Under the pieces are notes generated by a model. The model had not been told where the DNA came from. It saw only the letters and a program-made list of their open reading frames with translations, and made no database searches. This document shows, piece by piece, positions 24,570-34,718 of a stretch of 64,000 nucleotides of DNA (its first letter is position 1; every line of letters begins with the position of its first letter). The DNA is from Cyanobium sp. M30B3 (lineage in GTDB: Bacteria > Cyanobacteriota > Cyanobacteriia > PCC-6307 > Cyanobiaceae): contig CP073761.1 of assembly GCA_018399015.1 (NCBI GenBank), positions 2,046,001 to 2,110,000 of the forward strand, read 5' to 3'. The translations under genes were made by a program, and so were the position numbers.

Positions 24570-25315
24570 CGCGCTCGGCTTGCTTGAACGGGATCGGCCC
24601 CTGGGCTGATCGCCTGGCGGATGCCGTTGCGGTGGGCCAGCGCCGTGCGGCGGTTGCTGAAGGGGTGACGGCGAACCTGGCCATCGCGCAGGTCCACCTG
24701 CAGGGTGTGCCGCTTGCGGGAACCCAGCAGCACGGCCGCCGCCAGCAGGACCAACTGCAGGGGCCAGAAGATCCAGACGGGGCCGATGCGGATGGGCAGC
24801 AGCAGCAGCAGGGCGACACTCAGTAACACCCACCAGCTGAACAGCTGGGGGAAGCGGGCCACGGTGTACACCATGACCGAGCGAATCTGATCGAGGTGGA
24901 TGCTCTCCCCGCCGATGGCGACCGTGGCGGCTCTGCTGCCATGGCTGCGGCTGACCGCAGCAAGGGGTGGAGGCGCAAGCGGAGGGGGTGGGATCCCAGG
25001 GGGCTTCTGCTGCAGGCGGAACACCAGCACGGGACCGGAGCGGCCCAGGCGGATCTCGTCACCATCGCCGAGGGGGCGGCAGCGCAGCACCCGCTCCTCC
25101 TCCAGATAGGTGCCATCGCTGCTCTGCCAGTCGCACACCAACCAGCCGTGGCGACTGGAAAAACGCACCACGGCGTGGTGATCGGCCACGGCCGGCAGCG
25201 TTGGCAAGGCCAGCTGGTTGCCGCTGGCGCGGCCGATGGTGAGGGGGCGGTCGGGATTGAGCCGCAGGCACTTCTGCGGCTCATCCCGCAGGTGCAGCGT
25301 GGCAGTCGCGGTCAT
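24566..25315 (-). CDS. FHA-domain membrane protein
   Basis: A 249-residue protein. Residues ~20-100 form an FHA domain (TIGRASGNQLAL, DHHAVVRF, SSDGTYLEEERV), which normally binds phosphothreonine. The usual SxxH is ADHH and the N of NG is D, so binding strength may differ. After a Pro-rich linker are two membrane helices (WVLLSVALLLLLP; WPLQLVLLAAAVLLG) and a short cytosolic tail. It overlaps the kinase by ATGA and the upstream membrane gene by ATGA. It may be the kinase's docking partner at the membrane. Confidence 0.82.
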   Translation of the reverse strand: MTATATLHLRDEPQKCLRLNPDRPLTIGRASGNQLALPTLPAVADHHAVVRFSSRHGWLVCDWQSSDGTYLEEERVLRCRPLGDGDEIRLGRSGPVLVFRLQQKPPGIPPPPLAPPPLAAVSRSHGSRAATVAIGGESIHLDQIRSVMVYTVARFPQLFSWWVLLSVALLLLLPIRIGPVWIFWPLQLVLLAAAVLLGSRKRHTLQVDLRDGQVRRHPFSNRRTALAHRNGIRQAISPGADPVQASRAR

Positions 25316-25587
25316 TCCTCACCCCGGCGGCGCTTCCACCACAGCTGCCAGTCGTCGCGCAGATCGTTCCACCAGCCGCCGTCGCCCTGGCGGAACGGCT
25401 GCACCCGGCCGGGAAAGACCAGCGCCTTGGCGGCCAGGGCCAGGGCCAGCAACAGCAGCGCCAGCAACACCCACCCCGGGATGGCACCAGGCCCCTGGGC
25501 CACGAACACCGCCCGCAGGGCATAGAGGGCCAGGGTGAAGGCGAGCCAGAAACGGAAGGGCTCCCAGGGATCGCGCGGCTGGGCCAT
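25312..25587 (-). CDS. Small membrane protein heading the kinase operon
   Basis: A 91-residue protein from ATG 25587 with two hydrophobic helices (FWLAFTLALYALRAVFVA and WVLLALLLLALALAAKAL) and a basic, Trp-rich end (NDLRDDWQLWWKRRRGEE). No family is recognised. It overlaps the FHA gene by ATGA and is divergent from the FHA-PBP gene across 72 bases, so both transcripts probably start in that short gap. Confidence 0.75.
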   Translation of the reverse strand: MAQPRDPWEPFRFWLAFTLALYALRAVFVAQGPGAIPGWVLLALLLLALALAAKALVFPGRVQPFRQGDGGWWNDLRDDWQLWWKRRRGEE

Positions 25588-25659
25588 CGCCTGATCCAGC
25601 GAATGGCGCAAGGGTAGGTCCGTAGCTTGGTGCCCGTCCCGGGTTGCCGTCACGCGTCC

Positions 25660-28002
25660 ATGGAGACGTCCCCCCCAGCTCCCAGCCGCTCGCGCCTGCG
25701 CCTCTGGCGGGAGCTCGCCAGGGCGTGCGTCAGGGGCGAGCTGATGGGGCGTGCGGCGGCCATCCGCCAGGCCTGGAGCGGCCTGTGTGAGCACGGGGCC
25801 ACGGTGGAGCTGTGGCAGGGCCAGACCTGCGTGCGGCGCCTTGCGGTGGGCGAGGGCCGCATCCGCATCGGCCGTGACCCCGCGTGTGAGCTGGCCCTCG
25901 ACTCCCCCAGCCTCAGCCGGGTGCATGCGGTGCTGGAGCGGCGGCAACCCAGCGACCGGGACGCGACGCTGGTGGATTACGACTCCACCAACGGCCTGTT
26001 TCACCGCGACCGGCGCATCCGTTCCATCGCCCTGCGCCATGGCGACAGGGTGGTGCTGGGATCGGCGCTGAAGGGCGACACGCCCGAGCTGCGCTATCAG
26101 CACCGGCGCAGTGCCCTGGAGCTGGGGGTGCATGCCCTGGGCATCGGCAGCCTGGTGGGGACAGGCCTGCTGGCCTCGGGGATGCTGATGGCGGCCACGA
26201 TCGCCGGCGGCTCGAAGATCCGGGTGATCGATGGGCCGGTGAAGATCCTCGCGGCCGATGGCCGGCAGATCGACGCCCAGCAGGGATCGGCCACCGCCCT
26301 GCCGTCGCTGGCCGACTATCCCCTGCATCTGCGCCAGGCGCTGCTGGCCTCGGAGGAGGCGCGCTTTGGCTGGAACAGTGGCATCGACCTGTTCGGCACC
26401 CTGCGCTCCGCCCTGCGCAGAACGGGCGGAGGCAGCGGGCTCACCCAGCAGGTGGCGCGGCTCTATTACCCCGCGGTGGGGCGCGATCTGAGCATCACCC
26501 GCAAGCTGCGTGAGCTGTGGGTGGCGCTGCAGCTGGAGGTGGGTTACAGCAAGAACCGCATCCTGAAGATGTATCTCGACCGGGCCCATCTGGGGCTCGG
26601 CACCGACGGCTTCGAGCAGGCCGCCCAGCTCTATTTCCGCAAGTCGGCCCGGGAGCTGGATGTCGCCGAATCGGCCTTTCTGGTGGGGCTGCTGCCCAGT
26701 CCCAACGGCTACAGCCCCTGCCATGCCCCCAACCAGGAGCAGGAGGCGGCGGCGCTGGAGCAGGCGTTGCTGAAGCGCCATGGCCAGCTCAAGGAGCGGG
26801 ACCAGCAGCGGATCGCGGCCGTGCGCAACGGCCCCTGGCTGCCCGTGAAGCGCCGCAACCTGGTGCTGGAGCTGATGCACGGCCAGGGTCATCTGAGTGA
26901 CCAGGGCCTGCGCGACGCCCAGCGTCAGCCGTTGAACATTGATTCCTCGGCCTGCCGTGAATCGCCGATCACCAGCTATCCCTTCTTTGCCGACTACGTG
27001 ATCGGTGAGCTGGAGGGACGGCGCTTCGGCCTCAATCTCTCCGGCACGGAAGGCGGCAACTACGTGGCCGTGAGCACGATCGACCCGCAGCTGCAGGCCC
27101 TGGCCCAACAGCAGCTGCAGCGGTTTCTGGAGGGGCCGGCAGCCGCGGTGGGTCTGGGGCAGGGAGCCCTGATCAGCCTGCGGCCGAGCACGGGTGAAAT
27201 CCTGGCCTATGTGGGCGGCGGCAACTACGCGCGCTCCAGCTTCGATCGCGTGCAGGCCCTGCGCCAGCCCGGTTCCACCTTCAAGCTGTTCCCCTTTCTC
27301 GCTGCCCTGGAGGCCGGCATGGGGGAGCAGGAGCTGGTGAACTGCTCGGCCCTGAGCTTTGTGGCCGGCTGCCGCCAGGGCAACGCCCCGATCAGCGTGA
27401 TCGACGGCCTGGCGCTCTCGGAGAACGTGGTGGCCCTGCGCGTGGCGGAGCGGGCGGGACTGGATCAGGTGATCCGGCTGGCGCGGCGGCTGGGCATCAG
27501 CACACCGCTGGATGCCGACTACTCGGGGATGCTCGGCGGCCGGGAGACCTATCTCTATGAGCTGACCCGGGCCTATGCGGTGGTGGCCAATGGCGGCCGC
27601 TGGGTGCCGATGCACGGGGTGACGCGCATCTACGACCTGGGGGTCTGCCAGTCGCTGCAGAGCCTGGAGCAATGCCCGGAGCGCGGGGTGACCGTGGCCC
27701 GGGGCGAACAGAGCCGGCAGGTGCTGCCGGCGGAGCAGGCCGCTGCGATGGACCGCATGCTGCGGGCGGCGGTGGTGCGGGGCACGGGCCGAGGTGCGGC
27801 GCTGCTGAGCGATGCCCGCGGCAAGACCGGCACCACCAACGACGGCGTGGATGTGCTGTTCATCGGCTACTCACCGGCGATGGACCTGGTGACGGGGATC
27901 TGGATGGGCAATGACGACAACAGGCCGGCGGCGGCGGCCAGCGGCGCCCTGGTGGCTGAGTTCTGGGGGCAGATCATGGCGGCAGCCACAAGCCGGAGCT
28001 GA
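25660..28002 (+). CDS. Class A penicillin-binding protein with N-terminal FHA domain
   Basis: About 780 residues. Order: FHA domain at ~50-135 (IRIGRDPACELALDSPSLSR, STNGLF), one membrane helix (~165-185), glycosyltransferase 51 (SEEARFGWNSGIDLFG, GSGLTQQVARLYYP, TRKLRELWVALQLE, KNRILKMYLD), and a transpeptidase with STFK (active Ser), SEN and GKTGTT. It would polymerise and crosslink peptidoglycan. The FHA domain is cytosolic and could bind a Thr-phosphorylated partner, plausibly made by the divergent kinase. The first Glu of the GT51 motif is in SEEARF. ATG 25660 is chosen over 25627. Confidence 0.88.
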   Translation: METSPPAPSRSRLRLWRELARACVRGELMGRAAAIRQAWSGLCEHGATVELWQGQTCVRRLAVGEGRIRIGRDPACELALDSPSLSRVHAVLERRQPSDRDATLVDYDSTNGLFHRDRRIRSIALRHGDRVVLGSALKGDTPELRYQHRRSALELGVHALGIGSLVGTGLLASGMLMAATIAGGSKIRVIDGPVKILAADGRQIDAQQGSATALPSLADYPLHLRQALLASEEARFGWNSGIDLFGTLRSALRRTGGGSGLTQQVARLYYPAVGRDLSITRKLRELWVALQLEVGYSKNRILKMYLDRAHLGLGTDGFEQAAQLYFRKSARELDVAESAFLVGLLPSPNGYSPCHAPNQEQEAAALEQALLKRHGQLKERDQQRIAAVRNGPWLPVKRRNLVLELMHGQGHLSDQGLRDAQRQPLNIDSSACRESPITSYPFFADYVIGELEGRRFGLNLSGTEGGNYVAVSTIDPQLQALAQQQLQRFLEGPAAAVGLGQGALISLRPSTGEILAYVGGGNYARSSFDRVQALRQPGSTFKLFPFLAALEAGMGEQELVNCSALSFVAGCRQGNAPISVIDGLALSENVVALRVAERAGLDQVIRLARRLGISTPLDADYSGMLGGRETYLYELTRAYAVVANGGRWVPMHGVTRIYDLGVCQSLQSLEQCPERGVTVARGEQSRQVLPAEQAAAMDRMLRAAVVRGTGRGAALLSDARGKTGTTNDGVDVLFIGYSPAMDLVTGIWMGNDDNRPAAAASGALVAEFWGQIMAAATSRS

Positions 28003-28031
28003 CGCCCACCGCCAGGCCAAGCTGGGAGCAG

Positions 28032-29279
<1,248 letters not shown>

Positions 29280-29419
29280 CGGAAACGGCAGGGCAACCCC
29301 TCCCCGCGCCAGCAAGCGCGCCACGGCAGGACAGTGCGGCTCTGCGGCCACTGGCGCTGCTCAGGGCTGGTGCTGCTGAGGGCTGGGCGATGCTGGCCCC
29401 CTCACTGCGCCTGCACCCC

Positions 29420-30253
29420 ATGGGCAAATCCCTCACCCTGCTGGCGGTGGCCCTGCTGACCCTGCCCACCCCCGCCCCAGCCGCCCCAGCCGCCCCAGCC
29501 CCCTGGCGTGAGCAGCCGGCCGTGGCCGAGCTCTTCCGCGCGGCTGGTGTGGAGGGCACCTTCGTGCTGCTGGATGAGCGCAGCGGGGAGCTGCGGGGCC
29601 ACAACCGCCGCCGAGCGGAGCAGCGCTTCTCGCCAGCCTCCACCTTCAAGATCGCCAACGCCCTGATCGGCCTGTCCGTCGGGGCGGTGCCCAGCGTGGA
29701 GGAGGTGATCCCCTACACGGGCGATGCCAACCCGTTCATGCGCGAGTGGCTGGAGCCGATGGGGCTGCGCGGCGCCATGGCGGTGTCGAACGTGCCGATC
29801 TATCAGGAGCTGGCTCGCCGCATTGGCCTGCAGCGCATGGGCGAGGCGATCCAGCGGCTGGATTACGGCAACGGGCAGATCGGCACCAACGTGACCACCT
29901 TCTGGTTGCGGGGCCCGCTGGCGATCAGCGCCGTGGAGCAGACCCGCTTTCTCGCCGGCCTCGCCCACCAGTCGCTGCCCTTCCCCCGCAGGGCCCAGCA
30001 ACAGGTGGCCGAGATCACGCGGGTCGACGCGGGTCCGGGCTGGAGCCTGCACGCCAAGACTGGCTGGCAGAACGCCCCGGACGCCGGCGTGGGCTGGTGG
30101 GTGGGCTGGGTGCGGCGCGGGGAGCAGATCACCCCCTTTGCCCTCAATATCGCCATGGCCGGGGCTACCGATGCGCCGAAACGCGAGCAGCTGGGTCGCG
30201 CCAGTCTGCAGGCGCTGGGCCTGCTCCCGCAGGGGCCCATGCCCACGCCGTGA
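29420..30253 (+). CDS. Class D (OXA-like) beta-lactamase or related penicillin-interacting protein
   Basis: About 277 residues with a signal peptide (LTLLAVALLTLPTPAPAAPA). Class D motifs in order: SPASTFK (active Ser and Lys), SNV, DYGNGQIG (YGN), FWLRGPLAISAVEQ and AKTGW (KTG). All catalytic elements are present, so beta-lactam hydrolysis is plausible. Its place after a PBP could instead mean a role in cell-wall sensing. ATG 29420 begins just before the signal peptide; ATG 29390 is an alternative. Confidence 0.87.
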   Translation: MGKSLTLLAVALLTLPTPAPAAPAAPAPWREQPAVAELFRAAGVEGTFVLLDERSGELRGHNRRRAEQRFSPASTFKIANALIGLSVGAVPSVEEVIPYTGDANPFMREWLEPMGLRGAMAVSNVPIYQELARRIGLQRMGEAIQRLDYGNGQIGTNVTTFWLRGPLAISAVEQTRFLAGLAHQSLPFPRRAQQQVAEITRVDAGPGWSLHAKTGWQNAPDAGVGWWVGWVRRGEQITPFALNIAMAGATDAPKREQLGRASLQALGLLPQGPMPTP

Positions 30254-30333
30254 AACCCCTCCAGGGGGGGGGCACGGCTTGCCACCCTGCCCTTTATGCG
30301 GCTATCGTCATAGCAGTTGTATCTGGACCGGCC

Positions 30334-31485
30334 ATGTCCGCTCCCCTGCCTGCCTCTGACCCGTCGTCCCTTTCCCTGGCTGCCGCCGCTGGCGGCGGTT
30401 CCCTCCTGTTCCGCCAGCTCTTCGATGCCGACACCGGCACCTACACCTATCTGCTGGTCGACGTGCCCAGCCGCCAGGGCGTGCTGATCGATCCGGTGTT
30501 TGAGCAGCACGCCCGCGACCTCTCCCTGATCACGGAGCTGGGCGTGGAACTGGTGGCCTGCCTCGACACCCACGCCCATGCCGACCACGTGACCGGCAGC
30601 TGGTTGATGCACCAGGCCACCGGCTCCGCCATTGCCCTGGCCGCTGCGGCCAACGCCGACAACGTCACCCGCCCCCTCCACCATGGCGACCGGCTGAGCT
30701 TTGGCGGCCGCCACCTGCAGGTCCGCAGCACCCCTGGCCACACCAATGGCTGCCTCACCTTTGTGCTCGACGACCAGAGCATCGCCTTCACCGGCGACGC
30801 CCTGCTGGTGCGCGGCTGCGGCCGCTGCGACTTCCAGCAGGGCAATGCCCACACCCTCTGGACCTCGATCACCACGCAGATCTTCAGCCTGCCCGACGCC
30901 TGCCTGCTCTACCCCGGCCACGACTACACCGGCCGCACCATGACCTCGGTGGCAGAAGAAAAAGCCTTCAATCCACGCCTCGGCGGCGCCGCCACCGAGC
31001 GCGACTTCGTGGGCCACATGCACAACATGAAGCTGCCCCACCCCCACAAGATCGCCGAGGCCCTCCCGGGCAACATGCGCTCCGGTCAACCCCGCGACAG
31101 CGCTGCCCCTGCAGCCCCCGCCTGGGCGCCGCTGCAGCGCAGCTATGCCGGCCTGCCCGAACTGCCCCCGGCCTGGGTGGCCGAGCACCAGGGCCAGCTC
31201 ACGATCCTCGATGTGCGCTCCAGCGAGGAGTTTGCGGGCCCCGACGGCAACGTGGCCGGCAGCCTGCTGATTCCGCTGCCGGAGCTGGAGGCACGCGCCA
31301 GCACCATTCCCGCCGATCGCCCCGTGGTGGTGGTGTGCCATTCCGGCAGCCGCTCCGCCCTCGCCACCCAGCAATTGCTCAAGGCCGGACGCCAGCAGGT
31401 GGCCAACCTCCGCGGCGGCCTCAGCCGCTGGAGCGATGAGGGCTACCCGCTGGAGGGCACCATCGCCGCCAACGCAACCCCCTAA
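30334..31485 (+). CDS. Persulfide dioxygenase-rhodanese fusion
   Basis: About 383 residues. The N-terminal metallo-beta-lactamase fold is of the ETHE1 type: DTHAHADHVTG (metal His/Asp), STPGHTNGCLTFVL, and GDALLVRGCGRCDFQQG, which is diagnostic for sulfur dioxygenases. The C-terminal rhodanese domain has active-site Cys in VVCHSGSRSAL. Such fusions oxidise glutathione persulfide to sulfite and move sulfane sulfur, detoxifying sulfide. ATG 30334 is used; the frame is open far upstream but that part is antisense-like noise over the OXA gene. Confidence 0.92.
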   Translation: MSAPLPASDPSSLSLAAAAGGGSLLFRQLFDADTGTYTYLLVDVPSRQGVLIDPVFEQHARDLSLITELGVELVACLDTHAHADHVTGSWLMHQATGSAIALAAAANADNVTRPLHHGDRLSFGGRHLQVRSTPGHTNGCLTFVLDDQSIAFTGDALLVRGCGRCDFQQGNAHTLWTSITTQIFSLPDACLLYPGHDYTGRTMTSVAEEKAFNPRLGGAATERDFVGHMHNMKLPHPHKIAEALPGNMRSGQPRDSAAPAAPAWAPLQRSYAGLPELPPAWVAEHQGQLTILDVRSSEEFAGPDGNVAGSLLIPLPELEARASTIPADRPVVVVCHSGSRSALATQQLLKAGRQQVANLRGGLSRWSDEGYPLEGTIAANATP

Positions 31486-31494
31486 GCCCATCTC

Positions 31495-31537
31495 AAACCT
31501 GAAACCCTCGCAAACCTGAAACCCTCGCAAACCTGAA
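31495..31537 (+). repeat. Tandem 17-bp repeat, 2.5 units
   Basis: The unit aaacctgaaaccctcgc occurs at 31495-31511 and 31512-31528, with a partial third copy to 31537. It begins 9 bases after the persulfide dioxygenase stop. No function assigned. Confidence 0.85.
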
Positions 31538-31624
31538 GGCTGATCCAACACCGCTTCTGATTCTCTTCTCAGCCTCTTTGGTGTTCCTACTTTTGATCAC
31601 AGTTCCTGCAATCCCCTCTTCCCC

Positions 31625-32165
31625 ATGACCCACGCCCACGCCCACGCCCCCGCCCAGCAGCGCATCACCGCCCACGACCTGGCAACCCAGCTCGCCGAGC
31701 AGCGCGTCAAGGTGATCGACGTGCGCGAACCCATGGAATACGCCGCCGGCCACATCGCCGGCAGCCTCAACGTGCCGCTCTCACGCATCACCCAGGCCGA
31801 CCTGCCCCGCGGACCGCTGGTGCTGGTATGCCACAGCGGCAACCGCAGTGCCCAGGCCCTCGCCCAGCTCCTGCGGCACGGCCATCCCCATCCACTCACC
31901 GATCTGGAGGGGCATCCCCGCCTGGCAGCAGGCCGGGCTGCCCGTGCGCAAGCTCAAAAACGCCCCCCTGCCGCTGATGCGACAGGTGCAGATCGCCGCC
32001 GGCTCCCTGGTTCTCCTGGGCGTGATCCTCAGCCAGGTGGCGGCGCCAGGCTGGATCTGGTTGAGCGGCTTTGTGGGCGCTGGACTGGTGTTCGCTGGCA
32101 TCAGCGGCTTCTGCGGCATGGCACGCCTCCTCGCCGCCATGCCCTGGAACCGGGTGACACTCTGA
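31625..32165 (+). pseudogene. Rhodanese plus DUF2892 membrane protein, interrupted by a frameshift
   Basis: The first ~96 residues form a rhodanese domain: MTHAHAHAP start, [20 protein letters not shown], and active Cys in [14 protein letters not shown]. At a run of four G (31909-31912) the frame is lost; the expected continuation, [20 protein letters not shown] then two membrane helices ([35 protein letters not shown]), is found in the next frame, ending at 32165. This is the usual rhodanese-DUF2892 fusion linked to sulfide handling. Either a real frameshift or a homopolymer miscount. Confidence 0.8.
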
Positions 32166-32213
32166 TGCTGACCGCCAGCCTGGCCAGCCACCCCCGCTTC
32201 CCGATGCCCGCGT

Positions 32214-33098
32214 TCAGTTGCGCGAGAGGGAATTGAGCGGGGGAACCCCGTTGGCCGGCGTTCCCGGGAGGGTGGCGTCCGGAGTTTCGGGGAGATTGTC
32301 GAGGCTGAAGCGATAGCCCTGCTGGCGCATCGTCTCGATGCCGCCGCCCTCCCCCAGACCGGCCTGCTCCAGCTTGCGGCGCAGGGTGAGCACCTGGGTG
32401 TCCACCGAACGGGGGCCACCGCTGAAGGGGGGCCAGGCCATGCGCAGCAGTTCCTGGCGGCTGCGCACCACCCCCGGAGGCATCAGCAGGGCGCAGAGCA
32501 GGGCGAACTCCCGCGGACTCAGCTCCACCGGCTGGTCGCGCAACGTCACCTGGCGCAGCAGCAGGTGCACCTCCAGTGGCCCCACGCACACCCGCTCCTG
32601 CAGGCCCGATCCGGCGCGCCGCAGCAGGGTGCGGCAGCGGGCGGCCAGTTCCTCAAGGCCGAAGGGCTTGCGCAGCACGTCGTCGGCACCGCCATCCAGC
32701 AGGCTCACCACCGGCTCGGAGCCAGAGCGGGCCGTGAGCACCATCACCGGACAGTGCAGCTGGGCGGCCAGGCGCAGGCCGCTGCTCTCATCCAGCAGCT
32801 CGGCACTCACCAGCAGGTCGGGGGACTGGTCACGGCAGAGCTCGATCGCCTCGCGGGCCGTGGCCACCGCCGCCGCCAGGTGACCGTCCTGGCGCAGGCG
32901 CTGGGCCAGGACGGTGCGAAGGGTGGCGTGGGGGTCGACCACCAGAACCCGCTGCGCCCCGGAGGCCGCTGCCGTCACCTGGGCGGCGGATTCAGAACCC
33001 TCTGCCGCAGAACCCGGCTGACCGGGAGGGCCGACGGAGGAGTGGCCCGATCCTGGCGATGGAGGGTGTTGGGGTGTGGCGGGGCTGTCGGGTGCCAT
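32214..33098 (-). CDS. OmpR-like response regulator lacking the phosphoacceptor Asp
   Basis: About 294 residues: a Pro/Ser-rich leader of ~47 residues, a receiver domain, and a winged-helix DNA-binding domain (ELSPREFALLCALL, SVDTQVLTLRRKLEQ, GYRFSLDN). In the receiver, VVDPHATL keeps one acidic residue, VMVLTARSG keeps Thr and VLRKPF keeps Lys, but the segment PDLLVSAELLDESSGL has Ala at the position that should be the phosphorylated Asp. It is thus an atypical regulator, probably not controlled by phosphorelay. No histidine kinase is adjacent. Confidence 0.82.
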   Translation of the reverse strand: MAPDSPATPQHPPSPGSGHSSVGPPGQPGSAAEGSESAAQVTAAASGAQRVLVVDPHATLRTVLAQRLRQDGHLAAAVATAREAIELCRDQSPDLLVSAELLDESSGLRLAAQLHCPVMVLTARSGSEPVVSLLDGGADDVLRKPFGLEELAARCRTLLRRAGSGLQERVCVGPLEVHLLLRQVTLRDQPVELSPREFALLCALLMPPGVVRSRQELLRMAWPPFSGGPRSVDTQVLTLRRKLEQAGLGEGGGIETMRQQGYRFSLDNLPETPDATLPGTPANGVPPLNSLSRN

Positions 33099-33250
33099 TT
33101 GGGTGATGCCCCCGGATTAACCCAACTTAACGGGCATTCCCAGGCTGCACGGGTATCAGCGGATGCCTTTGCAACAGACCACTGGCGGGTAGCCGTCCTC
33201 CCCACCGGGGGGTCGGGGCGGGCAAAATGAAGGCCAGGTCGAACGCCATG

Positions 33251-33520
33251 ATGACCGCGCTACAGCATCCGGACGCCATCCGCCACTTCCAGTCGCTCTG
33301 CGATGCCTGCCAGGAACTGGCCCACCGGCACCACGGCCCCGCCGATCTGCGCCTCTACGCCGACGGCTACCTGCATGCCCTGCGGCGCACCGCCGTGCTC
33401 GATCCGCTGGCCCAGAGGCGCCTGGAAGAACTGGTGGACCGCTGGATCCTCGACCCCTCCAGTTTCATCGGCGCCGACGGTGATCCCCGGGCTCTCTATG
33501 AGCCCGGGCGCAGCATCTGA
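33251..33520 (+). CDS. DUF6761-type cyanobacterial protein
   Basis: An 89-residue protein with ALQHPDAIRHFQSLCDACQE, LRLYADGYLHALRR and DRWILDPSSFIGADGDPR, matching a small family conserved in cyanobacteria. Start at ATG 33251 or 33248; the frame extends to 33227. Function unknown. Confidence 0.8.
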   Translation: MTALQHPDAIRHFQSLCDACQELAHRHHGPADLRLYADGYLHALRRTAVLDPLAQRRLEELVDRWILDPSSFIGADGDPRALYEPGRSI

Positions 33521-33549
33521 GCTGGCGGGATCCCAGCGGCAGGGGTGGC

Positions 33550-33873
33550 TCAGCTGGCCAGGGCCACCGCGAGCTGTTCGCGCAGCTCACCTGAGTTGTA
33601 CATCTCGATCAGGATGTCCGAGCCGCCGATGAACTCCCCGTTCACGTACACCTGGGGAATGGTGGGCCACTCGGAGAACTCCTTGATGCCCTGACGGATC
33701 TCCGCGTCGGAGAGCACATCAAAGGTTTCGAACGGCACTCCCAGGGCGTGGAGGATCTGCACCACGTTGTTGGAGAACCCGCACTGGGGCATCAGCTTGG
33801 TGCCCTTCATGAACACGAAGACCGGGCTGCTGCCGATCAGGCTCTCGATACGGGCCTTGACGCTGGCGTCCAT
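33550..33873 (-). CDS. grxD: Monothiol glutaredoxin (CGFS type)
   Basis: A 107-residue Grx4-type protein with active motif CGFS in KLMPQCGFSNNVVQ, then EWPTIPQVYVNGEFIGGSD for glutathione binding. It carries or transfers a 2Fe-2S cluster together with BolA. ATG 33873 gives the normal family length; it starts 4 bases after the bolA stop, so both are in one transcript. Confidence 0.95.
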   Translation of the reverse strand: MDASVKARIESLIGSSPVFVFMKGTKLMPQCGFSNNVVQILHALGVPFETFDVLSDAEIRQGIKEFSEWPTIPQVYVNGEFIGGSDILIEMYNSGELREQLAVALAS

Positions 33874-33877
33874 GGAA

Positions 33878-34111
33878 TCAGCTGGGGGTTGAGGTTTGCA
33901 GGGCGAGGGCGTGGATGGCCTCACTGGCCAGTTCCTGGCGCAGGGCGCTGTACACCAACTGGTGTTGCCTGATCCGATTGAGGCCGGCGAAGGCGTCGGA
34001 GACCACCTTCACCTGCAGGTGGTCACCGCCGCCGGTGAGGTCTTCCACCTCCACGGCGGCATCGGGCAGGGAGCGCTGGATGGCAGCCTTGACCTGGTCG
34101 GGTTGCACCAT
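33878..34111 (-). CDS. bolA: BolA-family protein
   Basis: A 77-residue BolA-like protein: [37 protein letters not shown] and [12 protein letters not shown] with the conserved His that can bind the shared iron-sulfur cluster. It forms a heterodimer with CGFS glutaredoxin; the adjoining grxD gene supports this. Confidence 0.93.
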   Translation of the reverse strand: MVQPDQVKAAIQRSLPDAAVEVEDLTGGGDHLQVKVVSDAFAGLNRIRQHQLVYSALRQELASEAIHALALQTSTPS

Positions 34112-34161
34112 CGGGCAGACGACAGAGCGTTGGGCTGGATTGCCCGGCGAATCTAGGGGCC

Positions 34162-34692
34162 TCAGCGGGCCGGCTGCCCGGCGGTGTAGGGGATGGTGGC
34201 GAAGCCGATCTCCACCAGGGTCTGGTAGGCGCGGCGACCCTCTTCGCTGGTGGGGGTCATCACTTTCACCACCTCCACCAGCAGCGGCACCGCCACCTCC
34301 GGCTGGTTCTGGCGGCGGAACACGGCCGCCAGTCGCAGGTTGGCCTGGGCCAGCAGGCTGAGGGCCTCCCGGCCGTTCTGGTCCATCTCCCGGGGGATGC
34401 GGGCGTCGAGGCCGCGGAAGGAGCCGCTCAGATCGCGGTAGAAACCCAGCAGCCGCCGGGTGAGGTCGCGGGCCTGGTCGTAGAAGCCGCGGGCCTCATC
34501 CAGGCGGCCGGCAGCGGCAGCGGCATCGCCCCGGGCCAGCAGACTGCGCACCGTGGCGAGGCTGAGCGGATTGGTGGCCGCCACCCCCGCGGGGCTGGCC
34601 TCCTGGGCCCGCAGCGGCAGAGCCAGGGCCGGAGTTGCCAGAGCGATCGCGGCCAGAAGGGCTGCGGTTGAAAGCCTGTTGGGGCTGCGCAC
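34162..34692 (-). CDS. Conserved exported protein with helical repeats
   Basis: A 176-residue protein with signal peptide ([19 protein letters not shown]), then helical TPR-like segments ([40 protein letters not shown]). It resembles hypothetical proteins conserved in Synechococcus. Function unknown; probably periplasmic or thylakoid-lumenal. Confidence 0.75.
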   Translation of the reverse strand: MRSPNRLSTAALLAAIALATPALALPLRAQEASPAGVAATNPLSLATVRSLLARGDAAAAAGRLDEARGFYDQARDLTRRLLGFYRDLSGSFRGLDARIPREMDQNGREALSLLAQANLRLAAVFRRQNQPEVAVPLLVEVVKVMTPTSEEGRRAYQTLVEIGFATIPYTAGQPAR

Positions 34693-34718
34693 AGCGCTGC
34701 GATGAAAGTGGCGGAACT

